In this document: one piece after another, positions 26,108 to 35,820 of the stretch
How the letters are laid out: every line of letters begins with the position of its first letter
How positions within the stretch are numbered: position 1 is the first letter of the stretch
DNA from: Alphaproteobacteria bacterium
Lineage (GTDB): Bacteria > Pseudomonadota > Alphaproteobacteria > Reyranellales > Reyranellaceae
Length of the DNA stretch: 60,288 bases
Assembly: GCA_016869975.1 (NCBI GenBank)
Contig: VGCZ01000030.1
Coordinates: forward strand, 1-60,288
Reading direction: 5' to 3'
The notes under the pieces: generated by a model
Seen by the model: the letters and a program-made list of their open reading frames with translations, nothing else
What the model was told of the DNA's origin: nothing
Databases searched by the model: none
Translations under genes and position numbers: made by a program

Positions 26108-26719
26108 ATGATCAAGCTCTACGGTGTCCCGCAGTCCCGTGCGATGCGCTGCCTGTGGATGGTCGGTGAGACCGGCCAGCCCTACGAGATGATCCCGGTG
26201 GCGATCGACAACGGCAAGATCGCCGACGCCGAGCTGCTGCGCGTCAACCCCAACAACAAGATGCCGGCGCTGGTTGATGGCGACGTGCGCGTCTTCGAGT
26301 CGATGGCGATCAACATTTACCTCGCCGAAAAGTACGCGCCGGCGATGAAGGCCGCGTCGCCGGCCGAGGCCGGCACGATCGCGCAATGGACGCTGTGGGT
26401 GGCCACCGAAGTCGAGCAAGCGGTGATGGACTGGGCGACGCACGCGGTCCTGCGGCCGGCCGATCAGCGCGACGCCACCATCGCCGCGACCGCCAAGGCG
26501 AAGATCGACCGCGCGCTCGGCATCCTCGACTCCGCGCTGAAGGGCCGCGACTGGCTGGTCGGCAGCCGCTTCACCGTCGCCGACGTCAATGTCGCCTCGG
26601 TCTGCTACCGGCTGCTGGTCTATCCCGACCTGGCGAAGTTCCCCAACGTGAAGCGCTGGTTCGACGCCTGCTGGGCGCGGCCGGCGGCGCAACACGCGCG
26701 CAAGCTGCGCGAGGGCTGA
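26108..26719 (+). CDS. glutathione S-transferase family protein
   Basis: A 203-residue cytosolic GST. The N-terminal thioredoxin-like domain has KLYGVPQSRAMRCLWMVGE with the catalytic-position serine or neighbouring residues. The cis-proline region is NKMPALVDGDVRVFESMAINIYLAEKY. The C-terminal helical domain has GRDWLVGSRFTVADVNVAS, the conserved N-capping box. It starts just after gapR (ATCTGAACG). Whether they are co-regulated is not shown. The substrate cannot be read from the sequence. Confidence 0.9.
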   Translation: MIKLYGVPQSRAMRCLWMVGETGQPYEMIPVAIDNGKIADAELLRVNPNNKMPALVDGDVRVFESMAINIYLAEKYAPAMKAASPAEAGTIAQWTLWVATEVEQAVMDWATHAVLRPADQRDATIAATAKAKIDRALGILDSALKGRDWLVGSRFTVADVNVASVCYRLLVYPDLAKFPNVKRWFDACWARPAAQHARKLREG

Positions 26720-26723
26720 TTCC

Positions 26724-27164
26724 CTACGTCGGGGCTGGTGATCGCCGCAGGTCCTTCGGCCGGAGCCCGAAGAACACCACCACCAGACCGGGGACTCCGA
26801 GGATCGTGGGAAAGAACCACATGCTCATGAAGCCGCCGGCTACGGCTTTGTTGGCGGTTTCCGGCTTGTAGTAGATGCTTATGGCCTCGCCGGGCTCGTA
26901 GTGCGCGGTCGTGCGATCGATGCGCGCGGTGCGGCGGCCTCGTGGGCCGTCGTAGCGGACCACGACGGTGTGGTACGTCACCCGCTGGGTGGATCCCGAC
27001 ACGAGGCGGTCGCTCTTCACGACCTCGGCGCGCGCATGTACGTGCGTGCGCATGACGGCGACGTTGTCGACCACTATCCACACCGCGAACGACAGCAGGA
27101 GCACGCCGACGCCGGTGAAGAGCGACATCGCCACGATCCCGAGAGGCCACATTCGATCCGACAT
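26724..27164 (-). CDS. DUF3592 membrane protein
   Basis: A 146-residue protein with two membrane segments: residues 7-33 (LGIVAMSLFTGVGVLLLSFA) and about 108-132 (FFPTILGVPGLVVVFFGL). A beta-rich domain lies between them (ARAEVVKSDRL, then RVTYHTVVVRYDGPRGRRTARI and YYKPETANKAVAGG). This arrangement is that of the DUF3592 family, whose role is unknown. It is convergent with the GST gene, with four bases between their ends. Confidence 0.8.
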   Translation of the reverse strand: MSDRMWPLGIVAMSLFTGVGVLLLSFAVWIVVDNVAVMRTHVHARAEVVKSDRLVSGSTQRVTYHTVVVRYDGPRGRRTARIDRTTAHYEPGEAISIYYKPETANKAVAGGFMSMWFFPTILGVPGLVVVFFGLRPKDLRRSPAPT

Positions 27165-27304
27165 GCTGGGGACTATGCTCCGACACAGCGCGACGGCTCC
27201 ACGGGCGGAGCCGCCAGGGGACGCTCGGTCGAATGCCGACCGCGGCGGTCATCAACCTAACCGACACGCCCCGGATAGACGCAAGCGATAGTGCGCACAC
27301 CGGC

Positions 27305-28111
27305 CTAGTAGCGCACGGCCATCTCGATGCCGCGCGAATCGCGACCGGGCTTCGTCGGCAAGACGATAGCGTCTCGCTCGGCGATCCGCCGCGCGGTGAC
27401 GCAGACCGCCAGCGCGTCGTAGGCGTCGTCGCCGGCGACATCGGTACGGCGCAGCTTCCGTGCGGAACGATAGTCGGCCCAACGTGTCTTGGCCTGCTCG
27501 AAGCCCGCCGCCGCGAGAAGCGCGAGCCGCGTTCGCTTGCCTTCCTCGGTCTTCTTTGAAGCCAGAACCGGTGCGCCGCTGTTGAGGCGCGCGAAGGCCA
27601 GCTCGGGATGCGCCTCGAACACGCACTTGCGCAGGGGAGAGTGGTTGTTCAGCAACGCGTCGAGCTCGCGCATTTTCGGAACCAGGTTCCAGGCTTGCTT
27701 GCTCAGGCCCAATCGATGATCGGAACTGGCGCGGTTGACGGCCAACGCTTCGCGGTAAGAGGCCGAGGCAAGCACCGCGCGCACCGGCACGGCGAAGACG
27801 GAGCTGGTCTTACCCGTCAGCAGCCGGCGCGCCTCGCGTTCGCAGGCGCGACCACCGGGCTCGGCGTGCTCGAGGAAGCCCATGGGCATATCGATGGCGA
27901 TGATCCTCGGCCGTTGCGGCGCGTCGACGATGGCCGCGAGCGACGTGGCGTGGTGGAAGCACCATGCGCCGGTCCTGACATTCAGCAGCGCGGCGATCCA
28001 GCCAGCGCGACAGCCATCAACGCCGGCGACCCAGCCACTCCTCCCTTCCCCCGCCAGCGGGGAAAGGTGGCGCGAAGTGCCGGATGGAGGTGGCTGGCGC
28101 GCCCGCTTCAT
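27305..28111 (-). CDS. DUF429 domain protein with repeat-derived N-terminus
   Basis: A 268-residue protein of the DUF429 family (RNase H-like fold, function unknown). The domain begins at about residue 28 with WVAGVDGCRAGWIAAL, followed by RIIAIDMPMGFLE with a putative metal aspartate. Further family segments are CEREARRLLTGKTSSVFAVPVR, then KCVFEAHPELAF and the C-terminal DDAYDALAVCVTARR. The first 27 residues include HLSPLAGEG, which is the translation of a dispersed palindromic repeat (28044-28068). No ATG, GTG or TTG in frame separates the repeat from the domain, so the ATG at 28111 must be used unless an unusual start codon serves. Confidence 0.82.
   Translation of the reverse strand: MKRARQPPPSGTSRHLSPLAGEGRSGWVAGVDGCRAGWIAALLNVRTGAWCFHHATSLAAIVDAPQRPRIIAIDMPMGFLEHAEPGGRACEREARRLLTGKTSSVFAVPVRAVLASASYREALAVNRASSDHRLGLSKQAWNLVPKMRELDALLNNHSPLRKCVFEAHPELAFARLNSGAPVLASKKTEEGKRTRLALLAAAGFEQAKTRWADYRSARKLRRTDVAGDDAYDALAVCVTARRIAERDAIVLPTKPGRDSRGIEMAVRY
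28044..28068. repeat. short dispersed palindrome inside the DUF429 reading frame
   Basis: Near-perfect inverted repeat CCTTCCCCCGC / GCGGGGAAAGG (one mismatch). It is translated as part of residues 15-23 of the DUF429 protein. It belongs to the family at 28161 and 48331. Confidence 0.7.
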
Positions 28112-28160
28112 CGGTCGTGTCTGACCGCTATGCCGACCACCCCCATCCGTCCTTTGGGAA

Positions 28161-28184
28161 CCTTCCCCCGACAGCGGGGGAAGG
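28161..28184. repeat. short dispersed palindrome
   Basis: Perfect 10-bp inverted repeat CCTTCCCCCG / CGGGGGAAGG with loop ACAG, between the DUF429 gene and the indolepyruvate oxidoreductase gene. Confidence 0.75.
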
Positions 28185-28196
28185 GAGGGGATGAGT

Positions 28197-31100
28197 TCAC
28201 TCCGCCGCCTGGCGCAGCGGGGCGGGGTCGCGGAAGGCGGCGAGCAGCGTGTCCCAGGCCTTGCGGGCCTTGGCGACGTTGGCCTCCTTGACGTGACCGT
28301 AACCGCGGATCTCGTCCGGCAGGTTGGCCAGGCGCAGCGCCGTGGCGTGGTTGGCCGGCGACAGCTTGTTGAGGATCTCCTCCAGAGTCGCCTCGTAGTC
28401 GGCGATCAACTGGCGCTCCATGCGTCGCTCCGCCGTCCAGCCGAAGATGTCGAGTTTCGTGCCGCGCAGGACCTTGAGGTGCCGCAGCACGCGAAACACT
28501 GGAAGCATCCAGGAGCCGAACTGGCGCTTCACCAGATGACCGGTCTTGTCGTCGCGGTCGGCGATCATCGGCGGCGCGAGGTGGAACTTGATCCTGTAGT
28601 CGCCCTCGAACTGCGTCGCGATGGCGCGCGCGAAGCTCGCGTCGGCGTGCATACGCGCGACCTCGTACTCGTCCTTGTAGGCCAGCAGCTTGGCGTAGTT
28701 GCGTGCCACCGCCTGGGCGAGGCCGCTGGCGCCCGGCGCGCGCGACGCCTCGGCGGCGCGCACCTTGTCGATCATCGCGCTGTAGCGCAGCGCGTAAGCG
28801 CCGTCCTGGTAGGCGCTCAGCAGCTTGACGCGCGCCTCGACGATCTCCGCGAGGTTGCTCGAGGTCTGTCGCAGGCGCGCGACCGGTGCCGGCGGCGCGA
28901 CCAGTTTCTCGACCGCTTGCAGATCGTGCGCGGCGCGGCGGCCCCACAGGAAGGCCTGCTTGTTCATCTCGACCGACGCGCCGTTGAGCTCGATGGCGCG
29001 CTCGATCGACTCCGATGACATCGGCACCAGGCCCTTCTGCCAGGCGTAGCCTAGCATGAAGAGATTGGACGCGATCGAATCACCCATCAGCGCCGTGGCG
29101 ATCCTGTTGGCGTCGACGAAGGAGCAAACCTCGGCACCGGCCGCCGCCTCGATCGACATCCGCAGCAGCCGGCCCGGGAACTCCATGTTTGGGTTGCGGG
29201 TGAAGTCGCCGGTGATGGTCTCGTGCGTGTTGATGACGGCGTGGGTCACGCCCTTCTCGACCTTGCTCAACGCGTCCGGCGCGGCGGCGACGACGACGTC
29301 GCAGCCCAGCAGCAGGTCGGCGCCGCCGGCGGCGATGCGCACGGCGTGGATGTCCTCGGGCTTCTCGGCGATGCGCACATGGCTGATCACCGCGCCGCCC
29401 TTCTGCGCCAGGCCGGCCATGTCGAGCACCGCGCAGCCTTTGCCCTCGACATGCGCTGCCATGCCCAGGAGCGCGCCGATCGTCACCACGCCGGTGCCGC
29501 CGATGCCGGTTACCAGCATGCTGAAGGGCCGCTCGCCGATCTTCGGCAGGCTGGGCTCGGGCAGGTTCACCCAGCCGCCGGTATCGGCGGCGGGTTTCGC
29601 GTCCGAGCCTTTGCCCTTGCGCAGCCGGCCGCCCTCGATGGTCACGAAGCTGGGGCAGAAGCCGTTGAGGCAGGAGAAATCCTTGTTGCAGCTCGACTGG
29701 TCGATGGCGCGCTTGCGGCCGAACTCGGTCTCCTCAGGCACGACGGAGACGCAGTTCGACTTCACCGAGCAGTCGCCGCAGCCCTCGCACACCGCCTCGT
29801 TGATGAACACGCGCTTCTGCGGATCGGGGAAGGTGCCGCGCTTGCGCCGGCGGCGCTTCTCGGCGGCGCAGGTCTGGTCGTAGATCAGCGCCGAGACGCC
29901 CGGCCACTCGCGCAATTCCTTTTGCACGGCGTCGAGATCGACGCGGGGATGGAACGTCGTGATCGGCGCCCAGTCCAGGCCCGGCGGATACTTGTCGGGA
30001 TCGTCGGTGACCAGGGCGATGCGGCCGACGCCTTCGGAATGGACCTGGCGGCTGATCTTCCACGGCGTGAGGTCGCCGTCGTGGCGCTGGCCGCCGGTCA
30101 TGGCGACCGCATCGTTGTAGAGAATCTTGTAGGTGATGTTGGTCTTGGTCGCCACCGCGTGGCGGATCGCGAGATAGCCAGAGTGGAAGTAGGTGCCGTC
30201 GCCGATGTTCTGGAAGATGTGCTTGGTGTTGGTGAATTTCGACAGGCCGACCCAGGAGGCGCCTTCGCCGCCCATCTGGGTGAAGCCGGTGGTCTGCCGG
30301 TCCATCCACAGCGCCATGTAGTGGCAGCCGATGCCGGCCATGGCCATCGAGCCCTCAGGCACCTTGGTCGAGGTGTTGTGCGGGCAGCCCGAGCAGAAAT
30401 ACGGCACACGCGACATCGCGGGCGTATTGCGTGCCGGAGCGCCACGGCGGCGGGCCAAAGCCTCGAGCTTCTGGTTCAACCGCTCGCCGCGCGCCTCGAT
30501 GCCGAGACGGTCGGCGATCACCTCGGCCAGATGCAGCGGCACGATCTCGCCGCAGGTCGGCATCAGCGGCGCGCCGGTTTCGTCTGTCTTGCCGACGACG
30601 CGCGGACGCTTCTCGGCCGGCAGGTTGAACAGCAGGTCCTTGATCTGCTGTTCCATCAGCGAGCGCTTTTCCTCGACCACGAGCAGCTCGCGCTTGCCCT
30701 CGGCGAAACGCATCAGGCCCTGCGGCTCGATCGGCCAGGTCAGGCCTACCTTGTAGACCGCCAGACCCAGCCGGCGCGCCTCATTCTCGTCGATGCCCAG
30801 CTCGTCGAGCGCTTGGCGCACGTCGAGATAGGCTTTGCCCGCCGTGACGATACCGAGCTTCGCCTCGGGCGTGCCCGTGGTCACGCGATCGAGCTTATTG
30901 GCGCGCCAATAGGCGTGCGCCGCCGGCAGCTTGAACAGATGCAGGCGTCGTTCCTGCTCGAGGAAGTCGTCGGGGAAGCGCAGGTTCAGCCCGCCCGGGG
31001 GCATCTCGAAATCGCTCGGCAGGACGATGTCGATGCGCTGCGGATCGACATGGACCGAGGCCGAGGTATCGGCCGTCTCGCCGATCACCTTGAAGCCGAC

Positions 31101-31688
31101 CCAGCAGCCGCTGTAGCGCGACATCGCCCAGCCATGCAGGCCCAGATCGAGGAAATCCTGCACGCCGGCCGGATTGATCACCGGCATCATGGCATCGACG
31201 AAGGCGAACTCGCTCTGATGCGCGATGGTCGACGACTTTGCCATGTGGTCGTCGCCGGCCAGCGCCAGCACGCCGCCATGCTTGTGGGTACCGTTGATGT
31301 TGGCGTGCTTGAAGACGTCGCCGCTGCGGTCGACACCAGGGCCCTTGCCGTACCACATGGCAAAGACGCCGTCGTACTTCGGATCGGGCATCAGGTGGAT
31401 CTGCTGCGTGCCCCAGATCGCCGTGGCGGCGAGATCCTCATTGGTGCCGGGGTCGAACTGGATGTGGTTCTTCTCGACGAACTTCTTGCCCTGCCACAGC
31501 GCCTGGTCGAGCCCGCCCAGCGGCGAGCCGCGATAGCCCGAGATATAGCCGGCGGTGTTCAGCCCGGCGGCGAGGTCGCGCTGGCGCTGCATCATCGGCA
31601 GGCGCACCAGCGCCTGGGTGCCGGTCAGAAAGACCCTGCCCCGTTCAAGGGCGTACTTGTCGTCGAGGGTGACCGCGGCGATGGGCAT
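28197..31688 (-). CDS. indolepyruvate ferredoxin oxidoreductase (fused IorA-IorB type)
   Basis: A 1163-residue thiamine-pyrophosphate and iron-sulphur enzyme oxidatively decarboxylating aryl-2-oxoacids such as indolepyruvate to the acyl-CoA. The N-terminal part has GYISGYRGSPLGGLDQALWQGKK. The TPP-binding part has RVPYFCSGCPHNTSTKVPEGS, AGIGCHYMALWMDRQ and MGGEGASWVGL. A 4Fe-4S region has INEAVCEGCGDCSVKSNC. The C-terminal gamma-like domain starts at about residue 730 with MLVTGIGGTGVVTIGALLGMAA. The length and order match the fused proteobacterial form. It is divergent from the M3 peptidase gene across a 240-bp gap. Confidence 0.93.
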   Translation of the reverse strand: MPIAAVTLDDKYALERGRVFLTGTQALVRLPMMQRQRDLAAGLNTAGYISGYRGSPLGGLDQALWQGKKFVEKNHIQFDPGTNEDLAATAIWGTQQIHLMPDPKYDGVFAMWYGKGPGVDRSGDVFKHANINGTHKHGGVLALAGDDHMAKSSTIAHQSEFAFVDAMMPVINPAGVQDFLDLGLHGWAMSRYSGCWVGFKVIGETADTSASVHVDPQRIDIVLPSDFEMPPGGLNLRFPDDFLEQERRLHLFKLPAAHAYWRANKLDRVTTGTPEAKLGIVTAGKAYLDVRQALDELGIDENEARRLGLAVYKVGLTWPIEPQGLMRFAEGKRELLVVEEKRSLMEQQIKDLLFNLPAEKRPRVVGKTDETGAPLMPTCGEIVPLHLAEVIADRLGIEARGERLNQKLEALARRRGAPARNTPAMSRVPYFCSGCPHNTSTKVPEGSMAMAGIGCHYMALWMDRQTTGFTQMGGEGASWVGLSKFTNTKHIFQNIGDGTYFHSGYLAIRHAVATKTNITYKILYNDAVAMTGGQRHDGDLTPWKISRQVHSEGVGRIALVTDDPDKYPPGLDWAPITTFHPRVDLDAVQKELREWPGVSALIYDQTCAAEKRRRRKRGTFPDPQKRVFINEAVCEGCGDCSVKSNCVSVVPEETEFGRKRAIDQSSCNKDFSCLNGFCPSFVTIEGGRLRKGKGSDAKPAADTGGWVNLPEPSLPKIGERPFSMLVTGIGGTGVVTIGALLGMAAHVEGKGCAVLDMAGLAQKGGAVISHVRIAEKPEDIHAVRIAAGGADLLLGCDVVVAAAPDALSKVEKGVTHAVINTHETITGDFTRNPNMEFPGRLLRMSIEAAAGAEVCSFVDANRIATALMGDSIASNLFMLGYAWQKGLVPMSSESIERAIELNGASVEMNKQAFLWGRRAAHDLQAVEKLVAPPAPVARLRQTSSNLAEIVEARVKLLSAYQDGAYALRYSAMIDKVRAAEASRAPGASGLAQAVARNYAKLLAYKDEYEVARMHADASFARAIATQFEGDYRIKFHLAPPMIADRDDKTGHLVKRQFGSWMLPVFRVLRHLKVLRGTKLDIFGWTAERRMERQLIADYEATLEEILNKLSPANHATALRLANLPDEIRGYGHVKEANVAKARKAWDTLLAAFRDPAPLRQAAE

Positions 31689-31929
31689 CCGTGCCTCCAG
31701 AACCCGGCTAGGTCAGCACAGCTAACCTTTCGTCCAACCGGATTCAATGCGCAGCGCGCTGCGCCAAGAATTAAGACCGAATTCGCCAGCGAGGGACGCC
31801 GACGCGACACCAGCTTGCGGCGAACGACGCCCCGGGGAAAGAAAAGTTTCGCCGTCCGCGCTTGGCTGAGGACGCGCGCCTTGCCATATCTTGGCGCCGC
31901 CGTTGCCGTGTTCCGGAGTTCGTACCCCA

Positions 31930-33738
31930 ATGACCAAGACCTTCGCGCCCGACGGCGCTGCCGCCGCCGCGCTTGGCGACCTGCCGACCTGGGATTTGTC
32001 GGACCTCTATCCCGCGATGGACGCGCCGGCGCTCGAGGCCGACCTGAAGAAGGCCGAGGCGGACGCCAAGGCCTTCGCCGCCGACTACCAGGGCAAGATG
32101 GGCGGCCTGACCGGCGACGATTTCGCCGCCGCGATCAAGCGCTACGAGGCGCTGCAGGAAGCCTTGGCGCGCGTCGCCTCCTTCGCCTCGCTGCTCTACG
32201 CCGGCGACATGAGCGATCCCAAGATCGGCCAGTTCCAGCAGAACATGCAGGAGCGGGTAACCACCATCACCTCCGACCTGCTGTTCTTCACCCTGGAGAT
32301 CAACCGGCTCGAAGAGGCGGTCCTCAACGCCAAGAAGGCGGAGTCCTCCGCGTTGCGCGCCTATGCGCCGTGGCTGCGCGATGCGCGCGCGTTTCGCCCG
32401 CACCAGCTCTCCGACGATCTGGAGAAGCTGCTGCATGAGAAGTATCCCAGCGGCAAGGGCGCCTGGAGCCGGCTGTTCGACGAGACCATGGCGCGGCTGC
32501 GTTTTCCCTATGACAACGAGCGGCTGACCTCGGCGCAGATCCTGCACCGGCTGACTGACCGCGACGGCACCGTGCGCGAGCGCGCCGCTCGCTCTTTCGG
32601 CACGGTGATGGGCGAGAACATCGGCGTCTTCGCGCTGATCACCAACACCTTGGCCAAGGACAAGGAGATCGACGACAAGTGGCGGCGCTACGCGCGGCCG
32701 CCGTCGCAGCGCAATCTCTTCAACGCCGTCGAGGACGAGGTCGTCGACGCGCTGGTCGCCGCGGTCAAATCCGCCCATCCGCGGCTGTCGCACCGCTACT
32801 ACAAGCTCAAGGCCAAATGGTTTGGCGTGGACCAGCTCGACTACTGGGACCGCAACGCGCCGCTGCCCGACGCCGACGACCGGATCGTGCCGTGGTCCGA
32901 CGCCACGCGCATCGTCATGGATGCCTATCAGGCGTTCTCGCCGGAGCTCGCGGCGGTCGGCAAGCGCTTCTTCGACAACAAATGGATCGACGTGCCGACG
33001 CGGCCGGGCAAGTCGCCGGGCGCCTTCGCGCATCCCACCGTGCCCTCGGCGCATCCCTATCTGCTGCTGAACTACCAGGGCAAGGTGCGCGATGTGATGA
33101 CCCTGGCGCACGAGCTGGGCCATGGCGTGCATCAGGTGCTGGCCGGTCCGCGCGGCTACCTCCAGGCCGACACGCCGCTCACCTTGGCCGAGACCGCCTC
33201 GGTGTTCGGCGAGATGCTGACCTTCCGCTCGCTGCTCAAGGGCGCGCCCGACGCGAAGACGCGGCGCGCCATGCTGGCGGGCAAGGTCGAGGACATGCTG
33301 AACACCGTGGTGCGCCAGATCGCGTTCTACGATTTCGAGCTGCGCCTGCACACCGAGCGGCGCAAGGGCGAGGTCACGGCGGCGCGCATCGGCGAGATCT
33401 GGCTCGAGGTGCAAGGCGAGAGCCTGGGGCCGGCGCTGCGCTTCCATCCCGAATACGCGCACTACTGGGCCTACATCCCGCACTTCATCCACACGCCGTT
33501 CTACGTCTACGCCTATGCTTTCGGCGACTGCCTGGTGAACTCGCTCTACGCGGTGTTCCAGTCGGGCGCGGTGCCGGACTTCCAGTCCAAGTACCTCGCC
33601 ATGCTGGGCGCCGGCGGCACGCTACGCCACAAGGAACTGCTGGCGCCGTTCGGGCTCGACGCGTCGGATCCGGCCTTCTGGAGCCGTGGGCTCGATATCA
33701 TCAGCGGCTTCATCGACGAGATCGAAGCGGCGGGCTAG
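31930..33738 (+). CDS. M3-family oligoendopeptidase F
   Basis: A cytosolic zinc metallopeptidase of 602 residues that degrades short peptides. The zinc motif HELGH is at residues 394-398 (LAHELGHGVHQ), with the third ligand expected in LAETASVFGEM about 25 residues later. The N-terminal helical domain and the C-terminal YWAYIPHFIHTPFYVYAYAFG segment are typical of the PepF/M3B branch. The start at 31930 is chosen since the upstream extension is low-complexity and lacks a ribosome-binding site. The next gene begins 54 bases downstream, after an inverted repeat. Confidence 0.93.
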   Translation: MTKTFAPDGAAAAALGDLPTWDLSDLYPAMDAPALEADLKKAEADAKAFAADYQGKMGGLTGDDFAAAIKRYEALQEALARVASFASLLYAGDMSDPKIGQFQQNMQERVTTITSDLLFFTLEINRLEEAVLNAKKAESSALRAYAPWLRDARAFRPHQLSDDLEKLLHEKYPSGKGAWSRLFDETMARLRFPYDNERLTSAQILHRLTDRDGTVRERAARSFGTVMGENIGVFALITNTLAKDKEIDDKWRRYARPPSQRNLFNAVEDEVVDALVAAVKSAHPRLSHRYYKLKAKWFGVDQLDYWDRNAPLPDADDRIVPWSDATRIVMDAYQAFSPELAAVGKRFFDNKWIDVPTRPGKSPGAFAHPTVPSAHPYLLLNYQGKVRDVMTLAHELGHGVHQVLAGPRGYLQADTPLTLAETASVFGEMLTFRSLLKGAPDAKTRRAMLAGKVEDMLNTVVRQIAFYDFELRLHTERRKGEVTAARIGEIWLEVQGESLGPALRFHPEYAHYWAYIPHFIHTPFYVYAYAFGDCLVNSLYAVFQSGAVPDFQSKYLAMLGAGGTLRHKELLAPFGLDASDPAFWSRGLDIISGFIDEIEAAG

Positions 33739-33747
33739 ACCTCGTCT

Positions 33748-33774
33748 GTCATCCCTCGCTACGCTCGGGATGAC
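33748..33774. repeat. dispersed inverted repeat (GTCATCCC family)
   Basis: GTCATCC / GGATGAC arms around a CTCGCTACGCTC core, between the M3 peptidase and the monooxygenase gene. Related copies occur at 44652-44679 and as a doubled form at 55436-55498. It is distinct from the CTCTCCCCGC family. Confidence 0.7.
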
Positions 33775-33791
33775 ATACAAAGGAAACGCCC

Positions 33792-34700
33792 ATGCCCGAG
33801 CAACTCCCTGCCATTTGCCTGATCGCCATGCCTGGGCGACGCCGGCGAACCGTCGAGCTCTGCCAGGAGGCGGAGAAGCGCGGCTTCACCGGCATCTACG
33901 TGCCCAGCCCGACCGGCAACATGTCGCTGTGCGAGGCGATGTCGTGGAACACGACCTCGATCACCTTCGGCACCTCGATCGCGCCGATCTACCAGCGCAC
34001 CATGGTCGATTTCGCGCAGAGCGCGGCGATGATGCACGAGGTCTCGGGCGGCCGCTTCCGCATGGGCATCGGCATCGCGCACGGCCCGTCCTACGTGCGC
34101 ATGGGTGTCACGCCGGGCAAGCCGCTGGCCGACACGCGCGCCTTCATCGAGAAGTTCCGCGCCGAGACCGCCTTCGGCCCGCTGCCGCCGATCATCATCG
34201 CCGCGCTACGCAAGAAGATGGTGGCGCTGTCGGGCGAGCTGGCCGACGGCGTGGTCTTCGCCAACGCCTCGCGCTCGCACATGGGCCAGTCGCTGGCGGC
34301 GCTGCCGGCGGCCAAGCGCAACGATCCGAATTTCTTCATCGGCAACATGATCCCGACTTGCGTCAGCGACGACGTCGAGGCGGCCAGGGCGGTCAACCGG
34401 CGCACGCTCACCAATTACGCCTTCCTGCCGAACTACCGGAACTACTGGAAGGAAGCGGGCTACGTCGAGGAGATGGACGGCATCGAGAAGGCGATCGCCG
34501 AGGGCCGCCGCGACGACGTGCCGAAATTCCTCACTGACAAGTGGCTCGCCGACAACACGCTGTTCGGCCCGGCGGCCAAGGTACGCGAGGGCGTCGCCGC
34601 CTGGCGCGCGGCGGGCGTGCACACGCCGATCATCGTGCCGTCCTCCGCCGCCGGCAATCAGCTCAAGGCGATCGAGGAGACCTTCGCGACGTTCGGTTGA
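33792..34700 (+). CDS. LLM-class flavin-dependent oxidoreductase
   Basis: A 302-residue luciferase-like monooxygenase (F420- or FMN-dependent) with the TIM-barrel family segments EAEKRGFTGIYVPSPTGN, TSITFGTSIAPIYQRTMVDFAQ and SAAMMHEVSGGRFRMGIGIAHGPS. LSGELADGVVFANASRSH precedes the C-terminal extension. The substrate cannot be told from sequence. A second, dissimilar LLM protein lies 68 bases downstream in convergent orientation. Confidence 0.88.
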   Translation: MPEQLPAICLIAMPGRRRRTVELCQEAEKRGFTGIYVPSPTGNMSLCEAMSWNTTSITFGTSIAPIYQRTMVDFAQSAAMMHEVSGGRFRMGIGIAHGPSYVRMGVTPGKPLADTRAFIEKFRAETAFGPLPPIIIAALRKKMVALSGELADGVVFANASRSHMGQSLAALPAAKRNDPNFFIGNMIPTCVSDDVEAARAVNRRTLTNYAFLPNYRNYWKEAGYVEEMDGIEKAIAEGRRDDVPKFLTDKWLADNTLFGPAAKVREGVAAWRAAGVHTPIIVPSSAAGNQLKAIEETFATFG

Positions 34701-34768
34701 TCCTGCTGGATGCTCGCCTTTGACTCGCTACCCCCACAGGCGGGGAGAGGGGGGTGAAGAGCCTCGGG

Positions 34769-35758
34769 TCAGAGCTTCGGTACGACCTGCTCCGCCAGCA
34801 GCCGGAACGTCTCGCGGCTGAGCGGCGCGCACATCAGGTAGTTGAGGTTCATCGTCTCCTTGAGCTCGGCGATGCGATCGCGCACCGATTCGGGCGTGCC
34901 GTGGATGATCACGTCGTCGACGTAGTACTGCGCCGGCTCCTTGCCGCCATAGTTCCGCGCCGTCTGCAGCGACTTCTGGTGTTGTGGGCCGGCATAGGCA
35001 TCGACCAGCCATTGCGCGCCGCGCCGCGCGATCTCTTCGGCCTCGCGCATCGTCGGCGCCAGCGCCATCAGCCGCGCCATCGGAATGTCGCGGCCGGCGT
35101 CGGAATGGCCCGCCGCGGCGAGGCCCTCGGCGTAGCGCCGCCGCTTGCCGCCGATATCGGCGAAGGTGCTGTGCGGGTCCATCATGATCGAGAAGCCCTG
35201 GCTCGCCGCGTAGTCGACGGCGCTCTGCGAGCTCGCCGCCAGCCACACCGGCGGATGCGGCTTCTGCAGCGGCTTGGGCAGCACCTCGACATTGTCGAAG
35301 CGGAAATGCGCGCTCTCGTGGCTCAGCCGCTCCTGCGACCACGCCTTGAGCACGATCTCGACCGCCTCGCGGAAGCGATCGGCGCTCTCAGCCGGCGGCA
35401 CGCCGAAAGCGTTGAACTCCGAGGGCGCGAAGCCGCGGCCGGCGCCCCAGCACACACGTCCGCCCGACAGCACATCGAGCAACGCCACCTCCTCGGCCAG
35501 GCGCAGCGGGTGGTAGAGCGCGGCCAGCGACACGGCGGTACCGATCTTCAGCGTCTTGGTGCGTGCCGCCGCCGCGACGCCCAGCATGTGCACCGAGGGG
35601 CAGACGCTGAAGGTGGTGAAATGATGCTCGGCCAGCCACACCGCGTCGAAGCCGGTGCGGTCCATGATCTCGATGCGCTCGAGCGCGCGGTTGTATACCT
35701 CTTCCAGCGGCCCGTGCCGCCCGGGCCAGCTGAAGAACTGCAGCACGCCGATTTTCAT
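34769..35758 (-). CDS. LLM-class flavin-dependent oxidoreductase (bacterial luciferase-like)
   Basis: A 329-residue luciferase-like protein, different in subgroup from the one at 33792. Family segments are FFSWPGRHGPLEEVYN, TGFDAVWLAEHHFTTFSVCPS with the conserved EHHF, TAVSLAALYHPLRLAEEVALLDVLSGGRVCWGAGRG, and PHPPVWLAASSQSAVDYAASQG. The C-terminal region resembles alkanal-monooxygenase-like proteins. It is convergent with the other LLM gene, with a degenerate palindrome between them (about 34731-34752). Confidence 0.9.
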   Translation of the reverse strand: MKIGVLQFFSWPGRHGPLEEVYNRALERIEIMDRTGFDAVWLAEHHFTTFSVCPSVHMLGVAAAARTKTLKIGTAVSLAALYHPLRLAEEVALLDVLSGGRVCWGAGRGFAPSEFNAFGVPPAESADRFREAVEIVLKAWSQERLSHESAHFRFDNVEVLPKPLQKPHPPVWLAASSQSAVDYAASQGFSIMMDPHSTFADIGGKRRRYAEGLAAAGHSDAGRDIPMARLMALAPTMREAEEIARRGAQWLVDAYAGPQHQKSLQTARNYGGKEPAQYYVDDVIIHGTPESVRDRIAELKETMNLNYLMCAPLSRETFRLLAEQVVPKL

Positions 35759-35820
35759 GGGACCGTCCCCGACGCCTTACGATGCTGGGAACAGTAGATC
35801 ACGCCTTGCGGCCGGTGTCG

